From: Saccharofermentans sp.
Lineage (GTDB): Bacteria; Bacillota; Clostridia; Saccharofermentanales; Saccharofermentanaceae
NCBI GenBank assembly: GCA_024403855.1
Contig: JAKSRC010000001.1
Span: 124,001 to 188,000 of the forward strand
Direction of reading: 5' to 3'
DNA: 64,000 bases
Of the stretch, positions 32,298-41,984 are shown in pieces (the first letter of the stretch is position 1; each line of letters opens with the position of its first letter). A program made the translations under genes and the position numbers. Below the pieces are notes generated by a model that saw nothing but the letters and a program-made list of their open reading frames with translations, was not told where the DNA came from and did no database searches.

Positions 32298-34160
32298 TTA
32301 TTGGATTCCAACCAACTTCATAAGATATTTTGCATTTGACTGTCTGCTGATACCGGATGCCAACTTATAATCGAAAACAATACCAGTATCGGTATAAGTC
32401 TCTGAAAAGTGATAGTACCTGATATTAGTAAAGTCTTTCTCAGTTTTATCTATCATCGCATAATCATGAGTAGTCATTAATCCACAAATATAAGGCTTGG
32501 AAAGCTTCTTAAGCACAGTAAGAGCACCTTCTGTTCTGTCATCAGAATTAGTACCTCTGAATATCTCGTCGATAAGGAAAAGAAGCGCCTTTCCATCTTC
32601 CTGGGCTTTAACAATTCCGGATATCCTGATGAGTTCAGCCTTAAATGTACTCATATTCTCTTCTATGCTGTCAACAATTCGCATAGAACTCATAATTCTC
32701 ATCCTGCCAAGTTTAACGCTTGTTGCAGGAACCATACCGCCCGCCATTGCCAGAACTGTACAAATGCCTACTGTTCTTATCATAGTTGTTTTACCGGACA
32801 TATTAGAGCCTGTAATGATCGCGATATCTTTATTTATGGTGACAGAATTTCTTACAACCGTTTCTACATCAAGCAATGGATGTGCAAGATCATTACCTTC
32901 AAAATACGCATTGTCAGAAGGACTATCAGATTCTATAAATTCCGGCACTGAACTCTCAGCAAAAACAAAACCTGTCTGAGCTATGCACATAAGTGATTCT
33001 ATCTCGGCCAGGCCGTCGATATACGAAGGTAAATACTTACCGTGCTTTACTGCCCAGTTACCTAAAATGAATGATATGTAATAATCCAAAGGAACAATAA
33101 GATTAAATAACAAAGCAAATAAAGGCTGAGATCTTACACTTGCAATCTTTAATGCATCATCAAGTTTCTTAAGAGATATGTACGCTCCATCAGCATCTTC
33201 ACTGCCCTTTAAAAGCGACTTTATATAATCATCTTCAAAACCGCCCTCATCAAGTATCTTATAGAGCTTGAGCATCGTCTTTACCTGTAAAGGCATACCT
33301 TCTGATGCCTTTATATACTGATTGGTAAACACTTTACCTGCCAGCCAGATAATAAGATTAATAATAAAGCATGCCGGAATCGTTGAAGCAGCATACTGAG
33401 GAACCAACAGATAAGCAACCGGTACGGAAATCCAGATAAGACATCCGACAATACCTATAACATTACTAATTGTTTTTGCTTTAGTTCCACTCCTGGCAAA
33501 TTCCATTAATGCCTTGGGATCTTTTGTCATCCTGCCAAGCTTTGCTGTAGCCTGATAATCCATAAGGACATCCGGTTTTGACAAGAATTCTTTTACTGCT
33601 TTCTGTCTGACTTTGAGGTCATCAACCGTAATATCAGAAGCATGAGGTCTTAAGAGACTTTCAGCAAATTTCTTTCTTCCAAAAGAAGTTTCAGACACAT
33701 TCAAAAGCGCGAAAATAGACTTCTTTCCAAACAGATCAAGATCCAGGCAATAATCATGTGTAGGTTCATCAAACTCTTTGCCATAAAGCCTGTCTTTCGC
33801 AAGTCCTATATCTTCTGCCCTGCGAAGTCCTTTTACTGCAATCTTTCTGAGCTCATTGAAATCGCCTTTTATTCTTGCAATATATGAAGAATTAACATTA
33901 AACAGTTCATTAAGGTAATTGACTTTATCTATAACTTTGCCATGAACAATGCACAGCACGATAAAGCAAACAAAAATCAAAGCACCAAAATAATACAAAA
34001 CAGGCCTATGTAAAACAACAGCCCCAATAATAAGGCTTACCGCTGCAATAAAAGATAATAATCTTGTAAATGATAAAATGCCGCTCTGCCTTGAATACTT
34101 GGCAAGATCGGCAATTATATCCTTTTCTTTATCTTCGTAAAACTTAAGATTTGCTTTCAT
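32298..34160 (-). CDS. Membrane-anchored MutS-family ATPase
   Basis: The 620-residue protein from the ATG at 34160 (MKANLKFYEDKEK) has two membrane helices near 30-75 and two more near 225-275, then a MutS core and C-terminal ATPase: Walker A TGSNMSGKTTMIR (about 450), Walker B LLFLIDEIFRGTNSDDR and the conserved THD switch in GLMTTHDYAM. There is no mismatch-recognition domain. Such MutS relatives are known in Firmicutes and Bacteroidetes, but their role is not settled. The open frame continues upstream through the sirtuin tail in another frame and that part is not real. It overlaps the sirtuin end by 17 bases. Confidence 0.87.
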   Translation of the reverse strand: MKANLKFYEDKEKDIIADLAKYSRQSGILSFTRLLSFIAAVSLIIGAVVLHRPVLYYFGALIFVCFIVLCIVHGKVIDKVNYLNELFNVNSSYIARIKGDFNELRKIAVKGLRRAEDIGLAKDRLYGKEFDEPTHDYCLDLDLFGKKSIFALLNVSETSFGRKKFAESLLRPHASDITVDDLKVRQKAVKEFLSKPDVLMDYQATAKLGRMTKDPKALMEFARSGTKAKTISNVIGIVGCLIWISVPVAYLLVPQYAASTIPACFIINLIIWLAGKVFTNQYIKASEGMPLQVKTMLKLYKILDEGGFEDDYIKSLLKGSEDADGAYISLKKLDDALKIASVRSQPLFALLFNLIVPLDYYISFILGNWAVKHGKYLPSYIDGLAEIESLMCIAQTGFVFAESSVPEFIESDSPSDNAYFEGNDLAHPLLDVETVVRNSVTINKDIAIITGSNMSGKTTMIRTVGICTVLAMAGGMVPATSVKLGRMRIMSSMRIVDSIEENMSTFKAELIRISGIVKAQEDGKALLFLIDEIFRGTNSDDRTEGALTVLKKLSKPYICGLMTTHDYAMIDKTEKDFTNIRYYHFSETYTDTGIVFDYKLASGISRQSNAKYLMKLVGIQ

Positions 34161-35106
34161 CCTTCTTCGCCTTTGAAGCACTTGGTTTCTTTGCTGAAGG
34201 TTTCTTTGCTGTAGCTTTCTTCGTTTCAGTTGCCTTCGAAGTACTCTTTGACGTTGTCTTTGCGGTTGACGCTTTAGAAGCTGTCTTCTTTGTAGTTTTC
34301 TTTGCGGCAGTCTTCTTAGCTGTTGTCTTCTTAGACACTCTCTTCGGAACAACCTTATCAAGCACTTCGCCTACATTGTCATGAATAGTAAGAAGAGCCT
34401 TAAGATCCATATATGTAGAACTCTTATTGATGATAACAATTCTATTATGCTTCAGGAACTGCGCAAATGTAGCAGCCGGATAAACCGTAAGAGATGTACC
34501 GGCAATAATCATAAGGTCGCATTTCTTAACTGCCTTAATAGCATTATCAACATTCTCATGCTCAAGGTTCTCTTCATAAAGAACGATGTCAGGTCTTACA
34601 ATACCTCCGCACTTATCACAATGAGGTACGCCTTCCTGAGAAGCGATATATTCTGTATTAAACTTCTTGCCACAGTCCATACAATAGTTTCTATATACGG
34701 AGCCATGAAGTTCGATTACGCACTTACTGCCGGCTTCCTGGTGAAGGTTATCAATATTCTGAGTGATGATAGCCTTAAGTTTGCCCTGTCTTTCAAGTCT
34801 TGCAAGAGCTTTATGTGCCTTATTAGGCTTCGCATCAGGATAAATAAGCTTACGCTTATAGAAATCATAGAAATCTTCAGGATGCTCCATAAAGAAATCG
34901 TGGGCAATGATATCAATGGGTCTATACTTTGTACCACTCTCAGTATTATAAATACCGGCACCACTTCTGAAGTCCGGAATACCACTCTCTGTCGATACAC
35001 CTGCACCGCCAAGGAATACGATATATTTCGACTCAGCGATAAGCTCCTTAAGTTGCTTTATCTTGTCATCGCGAACGCTGCCGAATCTGTCAATTCTTGT
35101 TTCCAC
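34144..35106 (-). CDS. cobB: Sir2-family NAD-dependent deacylase with H1-like tail
   Basis: Removes acyl groups from lysines using NAD. The 320 residues show the NAD-binding FLGGAGVSTESGIPDFRS (about 31-48), TQNIDNLHQEAG, the catalytic His in IELHGSVY, four zinc Cys (YCMDCGKK and HCDKCGG) and AGTSLTVYPAA. After about residue 255 it has an unusual Lys/Ala/Thr/Ser tail (repeated AKKTA, TAKKPSAKKPSA motifs) that resembles histone H1 or bacterial histone-like tails and would bind DNA, RNA or the cell surface. It is placed before the MutS-like gene (overlap) and after the PH-domain gene (12-base gap). The symbol denotes family membership. Confidence 0.92.
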   Translation of the reverse strand: METRIDRFGSVRDDKIKQLKELIAESKYIVFLGGAGVSTESGIPDFRSGAGIYNTESGTKYRPIDIIAHDFFMEHPEDFYDFYKRKLIYPDAKPNKAHKALARLERQGKLKAIITQNIDNLHQEAGSKCVIELHGSVYRNYCMDCGKKFNTEYIASQEGVPHCDKCGGIVRPDIVLYEENLEHENVDNAIKAVKKCDLMIIAGTSLTVYPAATFAQFLKHNRIVIINKSSTYMDLKALLTIHDNVGEVLDKVVPKRVSKKTTAKKTAAKKTTKKTASKASTAKTTSKSTSKATETKKATAKKPSAKKPSASKAKKDESKS

Positions 35107-35118
35107 AAAATACCTCTA

Positions 35119-35568
35119 TTAATTGATGTCAGGAACGCCATCACCATCAAGATCAATACCGTCCAAACCGCAATGATCATGACCTGACGCACCTATCATC
35201 TCTTTACCTGTAATACGCTTCTCATCACGTCTCAATTCAACGAGTGTGCTCAAAGCTTTTCTAATTCTATCAGGAGTCTTAATATTCTTAAGTTCAAGAA
35301 CCGGAGTTGTCTTATCTGCAGTCGAAAGAATAACTGATCCAACACCGAAAATCTTCTGCCAGATAGTCTGCTTAAAAGTAATATCCAAAATCCTGTATAA
35401 AAGAATCTCTTCAGAACTTACATTGAAAAATCCCTTTTTATAATAGAGTTTATTCTGGGTAAAGCTGTAAATAGTGAAAGATATAGGCATTCCCATATAT
35501 CTTCTTCTGTCCTGCCAAAGGATTTCTTCCTTCTCAGTAAGATTTGTCAGCTTATCAATTCTACCCAT
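35119..35568 (-). CDS. Bacterial PH-domain (YdbS/DUF304-like) protein
   Basis: From the ATG at 35568 (AGGGAG upstream) the protein has 149 residues. The core resembles bPH2 domains: EEILWQDRRRYMGMPISFTIYSFTQNKLYYKKGF, the repeated SSEEILLYRILDITFKQ and the beta-strand VILSTADKTTPVLELKNI. There is no membrane helix, unlike many YdbS proteins. The C-terminus ends in GLDGIDLDGDGVPDIN, a calcium-loop-like sequence. A further upstream start at 35607 has no ribosome site. It is probably co-transcribed with the sirtuin. Confidence 0.78.
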   Translation of the reverse strand: MGRIDKLTNLTEKEEILWQDRRRYMGMPISFTIYSFTQNKLYYKKGFFNVSSEEILLYRILDITFKQTIWQKIFGVGSVILSTADKTTPVLELKNIKTPDRIRKALSTLVELRRDEKRITGKEMIGASGHDHCGLDGIDLDGDGVPDIN

Positions 35569-35672
35569 ATAAAGCTCCCTTCGGGATGAAATGATTGTTC
35601 TACACAAGTCTATTATAATAAAAAAATTTTTATTTGAACAAGAAAATTAAAAATGAAATGTTTTATTAACAA

Positions 35673-37571
35673 TTAACCCTGAGCCTGATCGGAGTTCTTT
35701 GTTCTGGCCGGATCGATAATCTGGGTATAATCAAACAAGTTCTCATAGGCTTTTCTGTTCAAAGTCTTATAACTCATCATTGCACGGTCAACAAACAGAT
35801 AGTTATCACCATAGATGTGATACGGTGTTGCACCGCCTCCAAAGAATATTCTGAATCCCCTATTCTTAAAATAGACCGCCCTGTCATCGGTTCCGTAGAT
35901 ATAGTTACCATTCGGATAAACAAGTATATGTACTTCTCCGAAAAGACTTCCTATCTGATCCATCCATTTAGTGTGATCATCAACCAGGACTTCTTTTTCA
36001 GTATTTCTACAATCCTGAATATAAGAATACGTACATGAAGCAAACTTCCAGCCGTTATCCTTAAGAACATTAACGATCTGCGTAACGGTGTCTCTTGCAA
36101 AATCAATATCATCATTTGTAATGTTCGTAAGCTGAGGAAGGTTTACGGCAGAAAGTGCTGCATTTCTATCTTCTAGCTCACCAGCTGCAACAACATATCC
36201 GAATACAGCTTCGTGACCGCTGACCGAAATAATGCCCTTCGCGCCATCGTATGTAAAATCAGGATGTCTCTCTACAAAAACATCAAGCAATCCAATAGCT
36301 TCAGCGGTTCTGCTGACGATAGTTTCTCCTGCCGAGTTCTTGTATTCACCGCACACCTGATTCTCATCATTTAAAACAAGTCTTCTGCATGTGCCACAGT
36401 TATATGCAGATGCGCTGTACTGAAGATCTTCAATAACAACAATCAAAGGCTTTTTGCCCTTAGGCACCTTGAGATTACGCTCAAGAAGATAAGAAGGATC
36501 GCTTTGATCAATAAGATCTTCTACGTCTACAAGAACATAACCTCTTTCGTAGAGGTTCTCTAAAATACTCTCAAACTCTTTACCGGTGAGATAGAGACTC
36601 GTATTGCTTGAGTGATAACGAGCTGCGAATGCAACGTCAGTATCAGCTATCAGGGATCTTACACAAATGCATTCAATCTTTCCCCTATACTCAGTAACTT
36701 CACTTGTGTGCGATGTTGCTTCAAGAAGACTGCTCTTTATAAGTTCGTCTTCAGGGAAAATAACTGCCAAATCAGAGAAGAGCTTCTCTGCAGAATAAAA
36801 CTTCAAGGTCTGAATCAAATGATCGCCTTCAGCCATCATTGGCTCATACATCGCTTCCTTAATCGTAGTAATTCTCTTATCACAGTATTCACCGACAAAG
36901 CCATCATAAGAGCTATCGACCTGAGTGTACTTCTTAACCGCAGAAATATAGTCGCCATTACTCAGATACTTCTCAGCACTCTGGACGTCACCTGTCGCTG
37001 TCTCAATAAAATCGAGTTCTCTTAAAAGAGGATTTGCGGTAGCAGAGAAATTACCGATAGGCTGTACCTGATTGAAAAAGTATGTAACAACAGGCTTTTC
37101 GACCTTACCAAGAAGGAAATCTTCACAGATGTTATATAGTCTTTCGGATACAACAGAGCTTGTAAGTTCCTTCATAGAATCGAGGAAGTTAATGTCACTA
37201 GCCGAAAGAACATATCTGTTACTGATAATTCTGTTGCAGATAGTATCTACGCGTTCCTTGACAATACCTTCCATATCATCAAGCATCTGAATTCTGGCAG
37301 CATTAGCTGTCTGATTATCAGGCGAAGACTTCAACACCTCATCCTGAATGCCACGGTAAATCTGAAGAGCATCCTGATAACGGCCTTCATCGATTGCGAG
37401 TTCAAAACTCGGTACAGTCTCCAGTTCATATGCGTTCTTACTTCCGAGCACGACAGTAGTAATAGTCAGTGCTACGAGCATGACTGCTAAAAGAACGGCC
37501 GCGATGTTATAGCCTTTTGTATTTTTTATCTCGTCATCGCTTACATGATACTCTGAAGAAAATGCCGTCAC
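35673..37571 (-). CDS. Membrane-anchored polysaccharide-deacetylase-like protein
   Basis: The 632 residues have one N-terminal membrane helix (about 22-44), a helical region to about 290 that may hold TPR-like repeats (YQDALQIYRGIQDEV, YISAVKKYTQV), and a C-terminal NodB-fold-like domain at about 300-610. There, KKPLIVVIEDLQYS stands where NodB proteins have the metal-binding TFDDG, GHEAVFGY resembles the second motif, and YPNGNYIYG resembles the YPxG region. The metal-binding Asp pair and His ligands are not plainly canonical, so activity is uncertain. It overlaps the end of the GyrA-like gene by 4 bases (ATGA). Confidence 0.7.
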   Translation of the reverse strand: MTAFSSEYHVSDDEIKNTKGYNIAAVLLAVMLVALTITTVVLGSKNAYELETVPSFELAIDEGRYQDALQIYRGIQDEVLKSSPDNQTANAARIQMLDDMEGIVKERVDTICNRIISNRYVLSASDINFLDSMKELTSSVVSERLYNICEDFLLGKVEKPVVTYFFNQVQPIGNFSATANPLLRELDFIETATGDVQSAEKYLSNGDYISAVKKYTQVDSSYDGFVGEYCDKRITTIKEAMYEPMMAEGDHLIQTLKFYSAEKLFSDLAVIFPEDELIKSSLLEATSHTSEVTEYRGKIECICVRSLIADTDVAFAARYHSSNTSLYLTGKEFESILENLYERGYVLVDVEDLIDQSDPSYLLERNLKVPKGKKPLIVVIEDLQYSASAYNCGTCRRLVLNDENQVCGEYKNSAGETIVSRTAEAIGLLDVFVERHPDFTYDGAKGIISVSGHEAVFGYVVAAGELEDRNAALSAVNLPQLTNITNDDIDFARDTVTQIVNVLKDNGWKFASCTYSYIQDCRNTEKEVLVDDHTKWMDQIGSLFGEVHILVYPNGNYIYGTDDRAVYFKNRGFRIFFGGGATPYHIYGDNYLFVDRAMMSYKTLNRKAYENLFDYTQIIDPARTKNSDQAQG

Positions 37572-39829
37572 TTCAAATCGTCAAAGCTTACCTGCTTCGC
37601 CTCCAATGAATTCTCTTTTATGTAGTAACCGATAGCCGGAACCTTACGGATTCTGTAATACTCAGGATCCTGAACATCAATTTCTGCAAGTCTTGAAAGT
37701 GATTTCAAGACTGAACCCTTCTTTGATACAAGAAGCTGTACGCCCTGCGTTGTTCTAGTAGTCTTAAGCGGAATAATTGAAGCCTTGAAAACAGCAGCCT
37801 TATCAAGACTGTTAGTAACGATAAGGTCAGGATCTTCAGTCTCATCAAGGAGCATAAAACCAACTGCTTTGCTGCCATCGAAATAAGCATTTACAAGCTT
37901 CTTTCTGTTCTGCTTTGTCTCATATGTGGCAATAGGGAATCTTGCTGCTTTACCGTTTTCGAATGCAATAAAGAGTATTCCCTTATAATCGGTCGTAGAA
38001 ATCATGAATATCGGTCTCTCACCGTCTTCCATGCCCAATTCAGATGACAAATAGTGTCCGAGTTCACCAGGCTTGGTATCAGAGAAATCATATACATGTG
38101 CCTTATAAAGGTTGCACTTATCTGTGAAAATCAAAAGATCTGATCTGTTCTCACATTCAAAGCCCATGAAGATCTCATCATCATCTTTTGTCTTAAGCTC
38201 ACCTGCACTCTGAAGCGACTTCATAGTATGCTTCTTAAGATAACCATGACGAGTAAGCATAAGGTGAAGTCTGTAGTCCGGAATAACTGCAGATTCAACG
38301 AATGTCTCAGTATCCTGAACTCCGACAAGCTCAGTCTTACGAGGCTGGCCAAACTTCTCTGCGACTTCACGCAAAGTCTTGGCTATAAGTCCGTTGATTC
38401 TTCTAGGGCTTCCGAGAATATCTTCAGTGTCTGCGATATCTTCTTTGAGCTTGTCTCTGTCGGATATTCTGTTGACGATATACTGCTTGTTGATATTTCT
38501 GAGCTTAATCTCAGCAACATATTCAGCCTGTTCTTCGTCAATACTAAAGCCCTTCATGAGGTTAGGAACTACATCTGCTTCAAGTTCAGTCTCTCTGATA
38601 ATCCTGATTGCCTTATCAATATCAAGAAGGATCTGAGAAAGACCATCAAGGAGATGGAGTCTCTTCTTCATCTTTGCAAGATTATAAGAAAGTTCTCTTG
38701 AAACACAGGTTCTTCTCCACTTAAGCCATTCATCGATTATCTGGGAAACACCCAAAACCTTAGGTGAACCATCAATAAGGATGTTGAAATTGCAGGAGAA
38801 TGTATCTTCAAGTTTTGTAAATCTGAAGAGCTTGGTCATGAGCTGCTCATGATCAGTTCCTCTCTTGCAATCGATTGTAATCTTAAGACCATCCAAGTCT
38901 GTCTCATCACGGATATCGGAGATTTCCTTAGCCTTTCCGCTCTTAACAAGATCTGCAATGTTATCAATTATCGCTTCGACACTTGTGGAATACGGAATTT
39001 CAGTAATCTCAATAAGATTATTTGCCTTATCAACTTTGTAATTTGCTCTTACAGAAAAAGAACCCTTACCTGTATCGTAGATTGACTTCATCTGTGCACG
39101 GTCATAAAGGAGTTTTCCGCCACCCGAAAAGTCTGGTGCAGGCATAATCTCAAGAAGATCAGTTGTGGGATCCTTCATGTATGCTTCAGTAGCAGCACAA
39201 ACTTCTGCAAGATTGAATGAACAGATATTGGATGCCATACCTACAGCAATACCCTGGTTAGCATTTACAAGAACCGTCGGGAATGTCGCAGGAAGAAGAG
39301 CAGGCTCTTTAAGAGTACCATCGTAGTTATCAACCATATCAACGGCATCTCTGTCTATACCCTTGAAAATCTCTTCGCAGATCTTCTCAAGTCTTACTTC
39401 GGTATATCGAGGTGCTGCACACTGCATATCTCTTGAATACTGCTTACCAAAGTTACCCTTTGAATCAACAAAAGGATGAAGCAATGAACCATTACCTCTT
39501 GTAAGTCTGACCATCGTATCGTAGATAGCCTGGTCACCATGAGGATTGAGCTTCATGGTCTGACCTACGACGTTTGCAGACTTTGTTCTGTTGCCGCTCA
39601 TCAAACCCATCTTATACATCGTATAGAGAAGTTTACGGTGAGAAGGCTTGAAACCGTCGATCTCAGGTATAGCTCTTGATACAATGACGCTCATTGCATA
39701 AGGCATATAGTTGATCTCAAGCATGTCTGTAATCGGTTGATCTACAGCAGGCATATCCTTGGCACTGCTGTCTGTCAGCCTTGCCTTAAGCGAATCGTTA
39801 TTAATGTCTTCTTTCTTCTTACGTGCCAT
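37568..39829 (-). CDS. Type IIA topoisomerase subunit A (GyrA/ParC-like, clostridial second type)
   Basis: DNA cleavage-rejoining subunit. The 753 residues begin with a charged tail, then the winged-helix region (MPYAMSVIVSRAIPEIDGFKPSHRKLLYTM). The quinolone-site helix is NPHGDQAIYDTMVRL, with Gln 100 where E. coli GyrA has Ser 83 and Asp 104 where it has Asp 87. The active-site Tyr 142 is in AAPRYTEVRL. The C-terminal region (beta-pinwheel type) is shorter than in gyrase and lacks an obvious GyrA box, so topoisomerase IV-like is plausible. It follows its B subunit by 5 bases. A housekeeping gyrase is presumably elsewhere. Confidence 0.9.
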   Translation of the reverse strand: MARKKKEDINNDSLKARLTDSSAKDMPAVDQPITDMLEINYMPYAMSVIVSRAIPEIDGFKPSHRKLLYTMYKMGLMSGNRTKSANVVGQTMKLNPHGDQAIYDTMVRLTRGNGSLLHPFVDSKGNFGKQYSRDMQCAAPRYTEVRLEKICEEIFKGIDRDAVDMVDNYDGTLKEPALLPATFPTVLVNANQGIAVGMASNICSFNLAEVCAATEAYMKDPTTDLLEIMPAPDFSGGGKLLYDRAQMKSIYDTGKGSFSVRANYKVDKANNLIEITEIPYSTSVEAIIDNIADLVKSGKAKEISDIRDETDLDGLKITIDCKRGTDHEQLMTKLFRFTKLEDTFSCNFNILIDGSPKVLGVSQIIDEWLKWRRTCVSRELSYNLAKMKKRLHLLDGLSQILLDIDKAIRIIRETELEADVVPNLMKGFSIDEEQAEYVAEIKLRNINKQYIVNRISDRDKLKEDIADTEDILGSPRRINGLIAKTLREVAEKFGQPRKTELVGVQDTETFVESAVIPDYRLHLMLTRHGYLKKHTMKSLQSAGELKTKDDDEIFMGFECENRSDLLIFTDKCNLYKAHVYDFSDTKPGELGHYLSSELGMEDGERPIFMISTTDYKGILFIAFENGKAARFPIATYETKQNRKKLVNAYFDGSKAVGFMLLDETEDPDLIVTNSLDKAAVFKASIIPLKTTRTTQGVQLLVSKKGSVLKSLSRLAEIDVQDPEYYRIRKVPAIGYYIKENSLEAKQVSFDDLK

Positions 39830-39834
39830 CTATA

Positions 39835-41829
39835 TCACCCTAAATCAAGCATATCGAGATATTTCTTTCCGTCATTCTCAATATGAAGTTTTCTTCCTGC
39901 AAGGTTATCACCGAGGAGCAAATCAAAGACTTCAGCAGTCTTCATAGCGTCTTCAGGACAAGCCTTGATAAGTCTTCTGGACTTCGGATTCATTGTCGTC
40001 TGCCACATCATTTCAGGTTCGTTCTCACCCAAACCTTTTGAACGCTGGATAGTGCAAAGCTTGGGATCAACTTTTGCAAGAATGTCAGCCTTCTCTTTCT
40101 CATTGAAAGCGAAATAAGTCTCTTCCTGGCTGTTCTTTCCCTTAGGTCTGTATGTAATCTCAAACAAAGGAGATTCAGCAACATAGACATAACCCTTCTC
40201 GATAAGAGTAGGTGTAAGTCTGTAAAGCATAGCGAGGATCAATGTTCTGATCTGGAATCCGTCGACATCGGCATCGGTACAGATTATGATCTTGTTCCAT
40301 CTTAAATCATCAAGATTGAATGCACTTAAATCCTTTGTGTGCTTATTGCTTATCTCAACGCCGCATCCAAGAACTTTAAGCAAATCTGTGATGATCTCAC
40401 TCTTAAAGATAGTAGCGTAGTCAGCCTTAAGACAGTTAAGAATCTTACCTCTGACAGGCATTACAGCCTGGAATTCAGAGTCACGACCGAGCTTTACGGA
40501 ACCCAAAGCTGAATCACCCTCTACGATATAAAGCTCACGCTTTGATACGTCCTTAGATCTGCAATCTACAAACTTCTTGATTCTGTTGTTGATATCAAGC
40601 TTGCCCATGAGAGTCTTCTTGATATTGACCTTAGTCTTCTCAGCATTCTCTCTGGCACGCTTATTTACAAGGATCTGATCGATTGTCTTGACTGCATAAT
40701 CTTTATTCTCGATAAACCAGACTTCAAGATTATCTCTGATAAGCTGGGTCATAAAGTCCTGAATGAACTTGTTGTTGATAGCCTTCTTTGTCTGGTTCTC
40801 ATAGGAAGTCTGCGTCGAGAAGGTATTAGTTACAAGGATCAAGGAATCTGCAATATCCTGGAAGATAATCTTGGATTCATTTGCCTTATACTTATCGCGA
40901 AGCTTGATCTGCTTATCAATCTCAGCAACAAATGCATTCTTAACAGCCCTGTCAGGAGATCCACCATGCTCAAGAAAGCTGGAATTGTGGAAATACTCCA
41001 GTGTATTGACTTCATTGTTAAAGCAGAATGCTACTTCGGCTCTTACCTTATACTCATCACGGTCAGGCTTATCTCTACCCTTGCCTTCACCGGAGAAAGT
41101 ATAAGTCTCAGTAAAGCCCTTCATATCGCTGAGCTCATCAATATAACCCTTGATGCCTTCAGGATATACGAAAGTAAATTCCTCACCTGATTCTGCATCC
41201 TTAAGAACGAACTCAATACCATTATTGATTACAGACTGGCGCTTGATGATATCCTTGAATGTCTCAATAGGAATGATTATCTCTGTAAATACTTCAGTAT
41301 CGGGCTTCCATCGCTGAATTGTACCTGTTCTCTTAAATCTATAAGGCTCCTGCATAAGTTCAGTCGCAGGAACGCCCTTCTTAAAGCCCATCTGGTACTT
41401 GGTGTGATCTCTGAATGAAGTTACTTCGAAAAACTCAGAAGCATACTGTGTAGCACAGGCACCAAGACCATTAAGTCCCAATGAATACTCATAGTCACCT
41501 GATGAGTTATTGTTATACTTACCACCGGCATAGAGCTCGCAATAAACGAGTTCCCAGTTATATCTGTTCTCCTTGGCGTTGTAATCCATAGGAATACCAC
41601 GTCCAAAGTCCTCTACCTCTATAGTACCGTCAGCATATCTTGTGATAATAATCTTATCGCCGTGACCTTCTCTGGCCTCGTCGATGGAGTTCGAAAGAAT
41701 CTCAAAGAAGGAATGAATACATCCCTCAAGATTATCCGAACCGAAAATAACAGCAGGACGAAGTCTGACTCTGTCTTCGCCCTTGAGCATTGAAATACTC
41801 TCGTTGCCGTAGTCCTTCTTAACCGGCAT
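39835..41829 (-). CDS. Type IIA topoisomerase subunit B (GyrB/ParE-like, second type)
   Basis: ATPase and TOPRIM subunit. The 664 residues have the GHKL ATP site (FEILSNSIDEAREG, EDFGRGIP, LGLNGLGACATQ), the transducer Lys region (QTKKAINNKF), TOPRIM motifs (IVEGDSALGSVKLGRD in place of EGDSAGGSA, and CTDADVDGFQI) and a C-terminal SKGLGENEPEMMWQTTMNP typical of GyrB/ParE. The normal family length is about 640. It heads the operon leading to subunit A and five further genes. The divergence from standard GyrB suggests a paralogous pair. Confidence 0.92.
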   Translation of the reverse strand: MPVKKDYGNESISMLKGEDRVRLRPAVIFGSDNLEGCIHSFFEILSNSIDEAREGHGDKIIITRYADGTIEVEDFGRGIPMDYNAKENRYNWELVYCELYAGGKYNNNSSGDYEYSLGLNGLGACATQYASEFFEVTSFRDHTKYQMGFKKGVPATELMQEPYRFKRTGTIQRWKPDTEVFTEIIIPIETFKDIIKRQSVINNGIEFVLKDAESGEEFTFVYPEGIKGYIDELSDMKGFTETYTFSGEGKGRDKPDRDEYKVRAEVAFCFNNEVNTLEYFHNSSFLEHGGSPDRAVKNAFVAEIDKQIKLRDKYKANESKIIFQDIADSLILVTNTFSTQTSYENQTKKAINNKFIQDFMTQLIRDNLEVWFIENKDYAVKTIDQILVNKRARENAEKTKVNIKKTLMGKLDINNRIKKFVDCRSKDVSKRELYIVEGDSALGSVKLGRDSEFQAVMPVRGKILNCLKADYATIFKSEIITDLLKVLGCGVEISNKHTKDLSAFNLDDLRWNKIIICTDADVDGFQIRTLILAMLYRLTPTLIEKGYVYVAESPLFEITYRPKGKNSQEETYFAFNEKEKADILAKVDPKLCTIQRSKGLGENEPEMMWQTTMNPKSRRLIKACPEDAMKTAEVFDLLLGDNLAGRKLHIENDGKKYLDMLDLG

Positions 41830-41926
41830 AAACCACCTGACTCCTTATAATAAATAATATAAATGAAATTTTGACTTTTCGATTATAACACAAAGATTTG
41901 CTTATCCTTCAAGGCAAGACTTCAGC

Positions 41927-41962
41927 AAAAACAAGGTTGTCCCAAAAACGGGGCAACCTTGT
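41927..41962 (-). terminator. Terminator after the zinc-ribbon gene
   Basis: A 13-base-pair stem (41931-41943 with 41950-41962; GGTTGCCCC-type) is followed on the minus strand by TTTTGC. It closes the zinc-ribbon gene and separates it from the topoisomerase operon. Confidence 0.82.
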
Positions 41963-41984
41963 CATAAAAACTTACAATCGTAAA

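Noticed and set aside
34161..34361. Arg/Gln-rich N-terminal extension of the MutS-like frame
   Set aside because: It is the sirtuin tail read in another frame; the ATG at 34160 gives a sensible N-terminus.
34381..35187. 268-residue plus-strand frame opposite the sirtuin
   Set aside because: Cys/Ile/Asn-rich antisense shadow; the sirtuin motifs are on the other strand.
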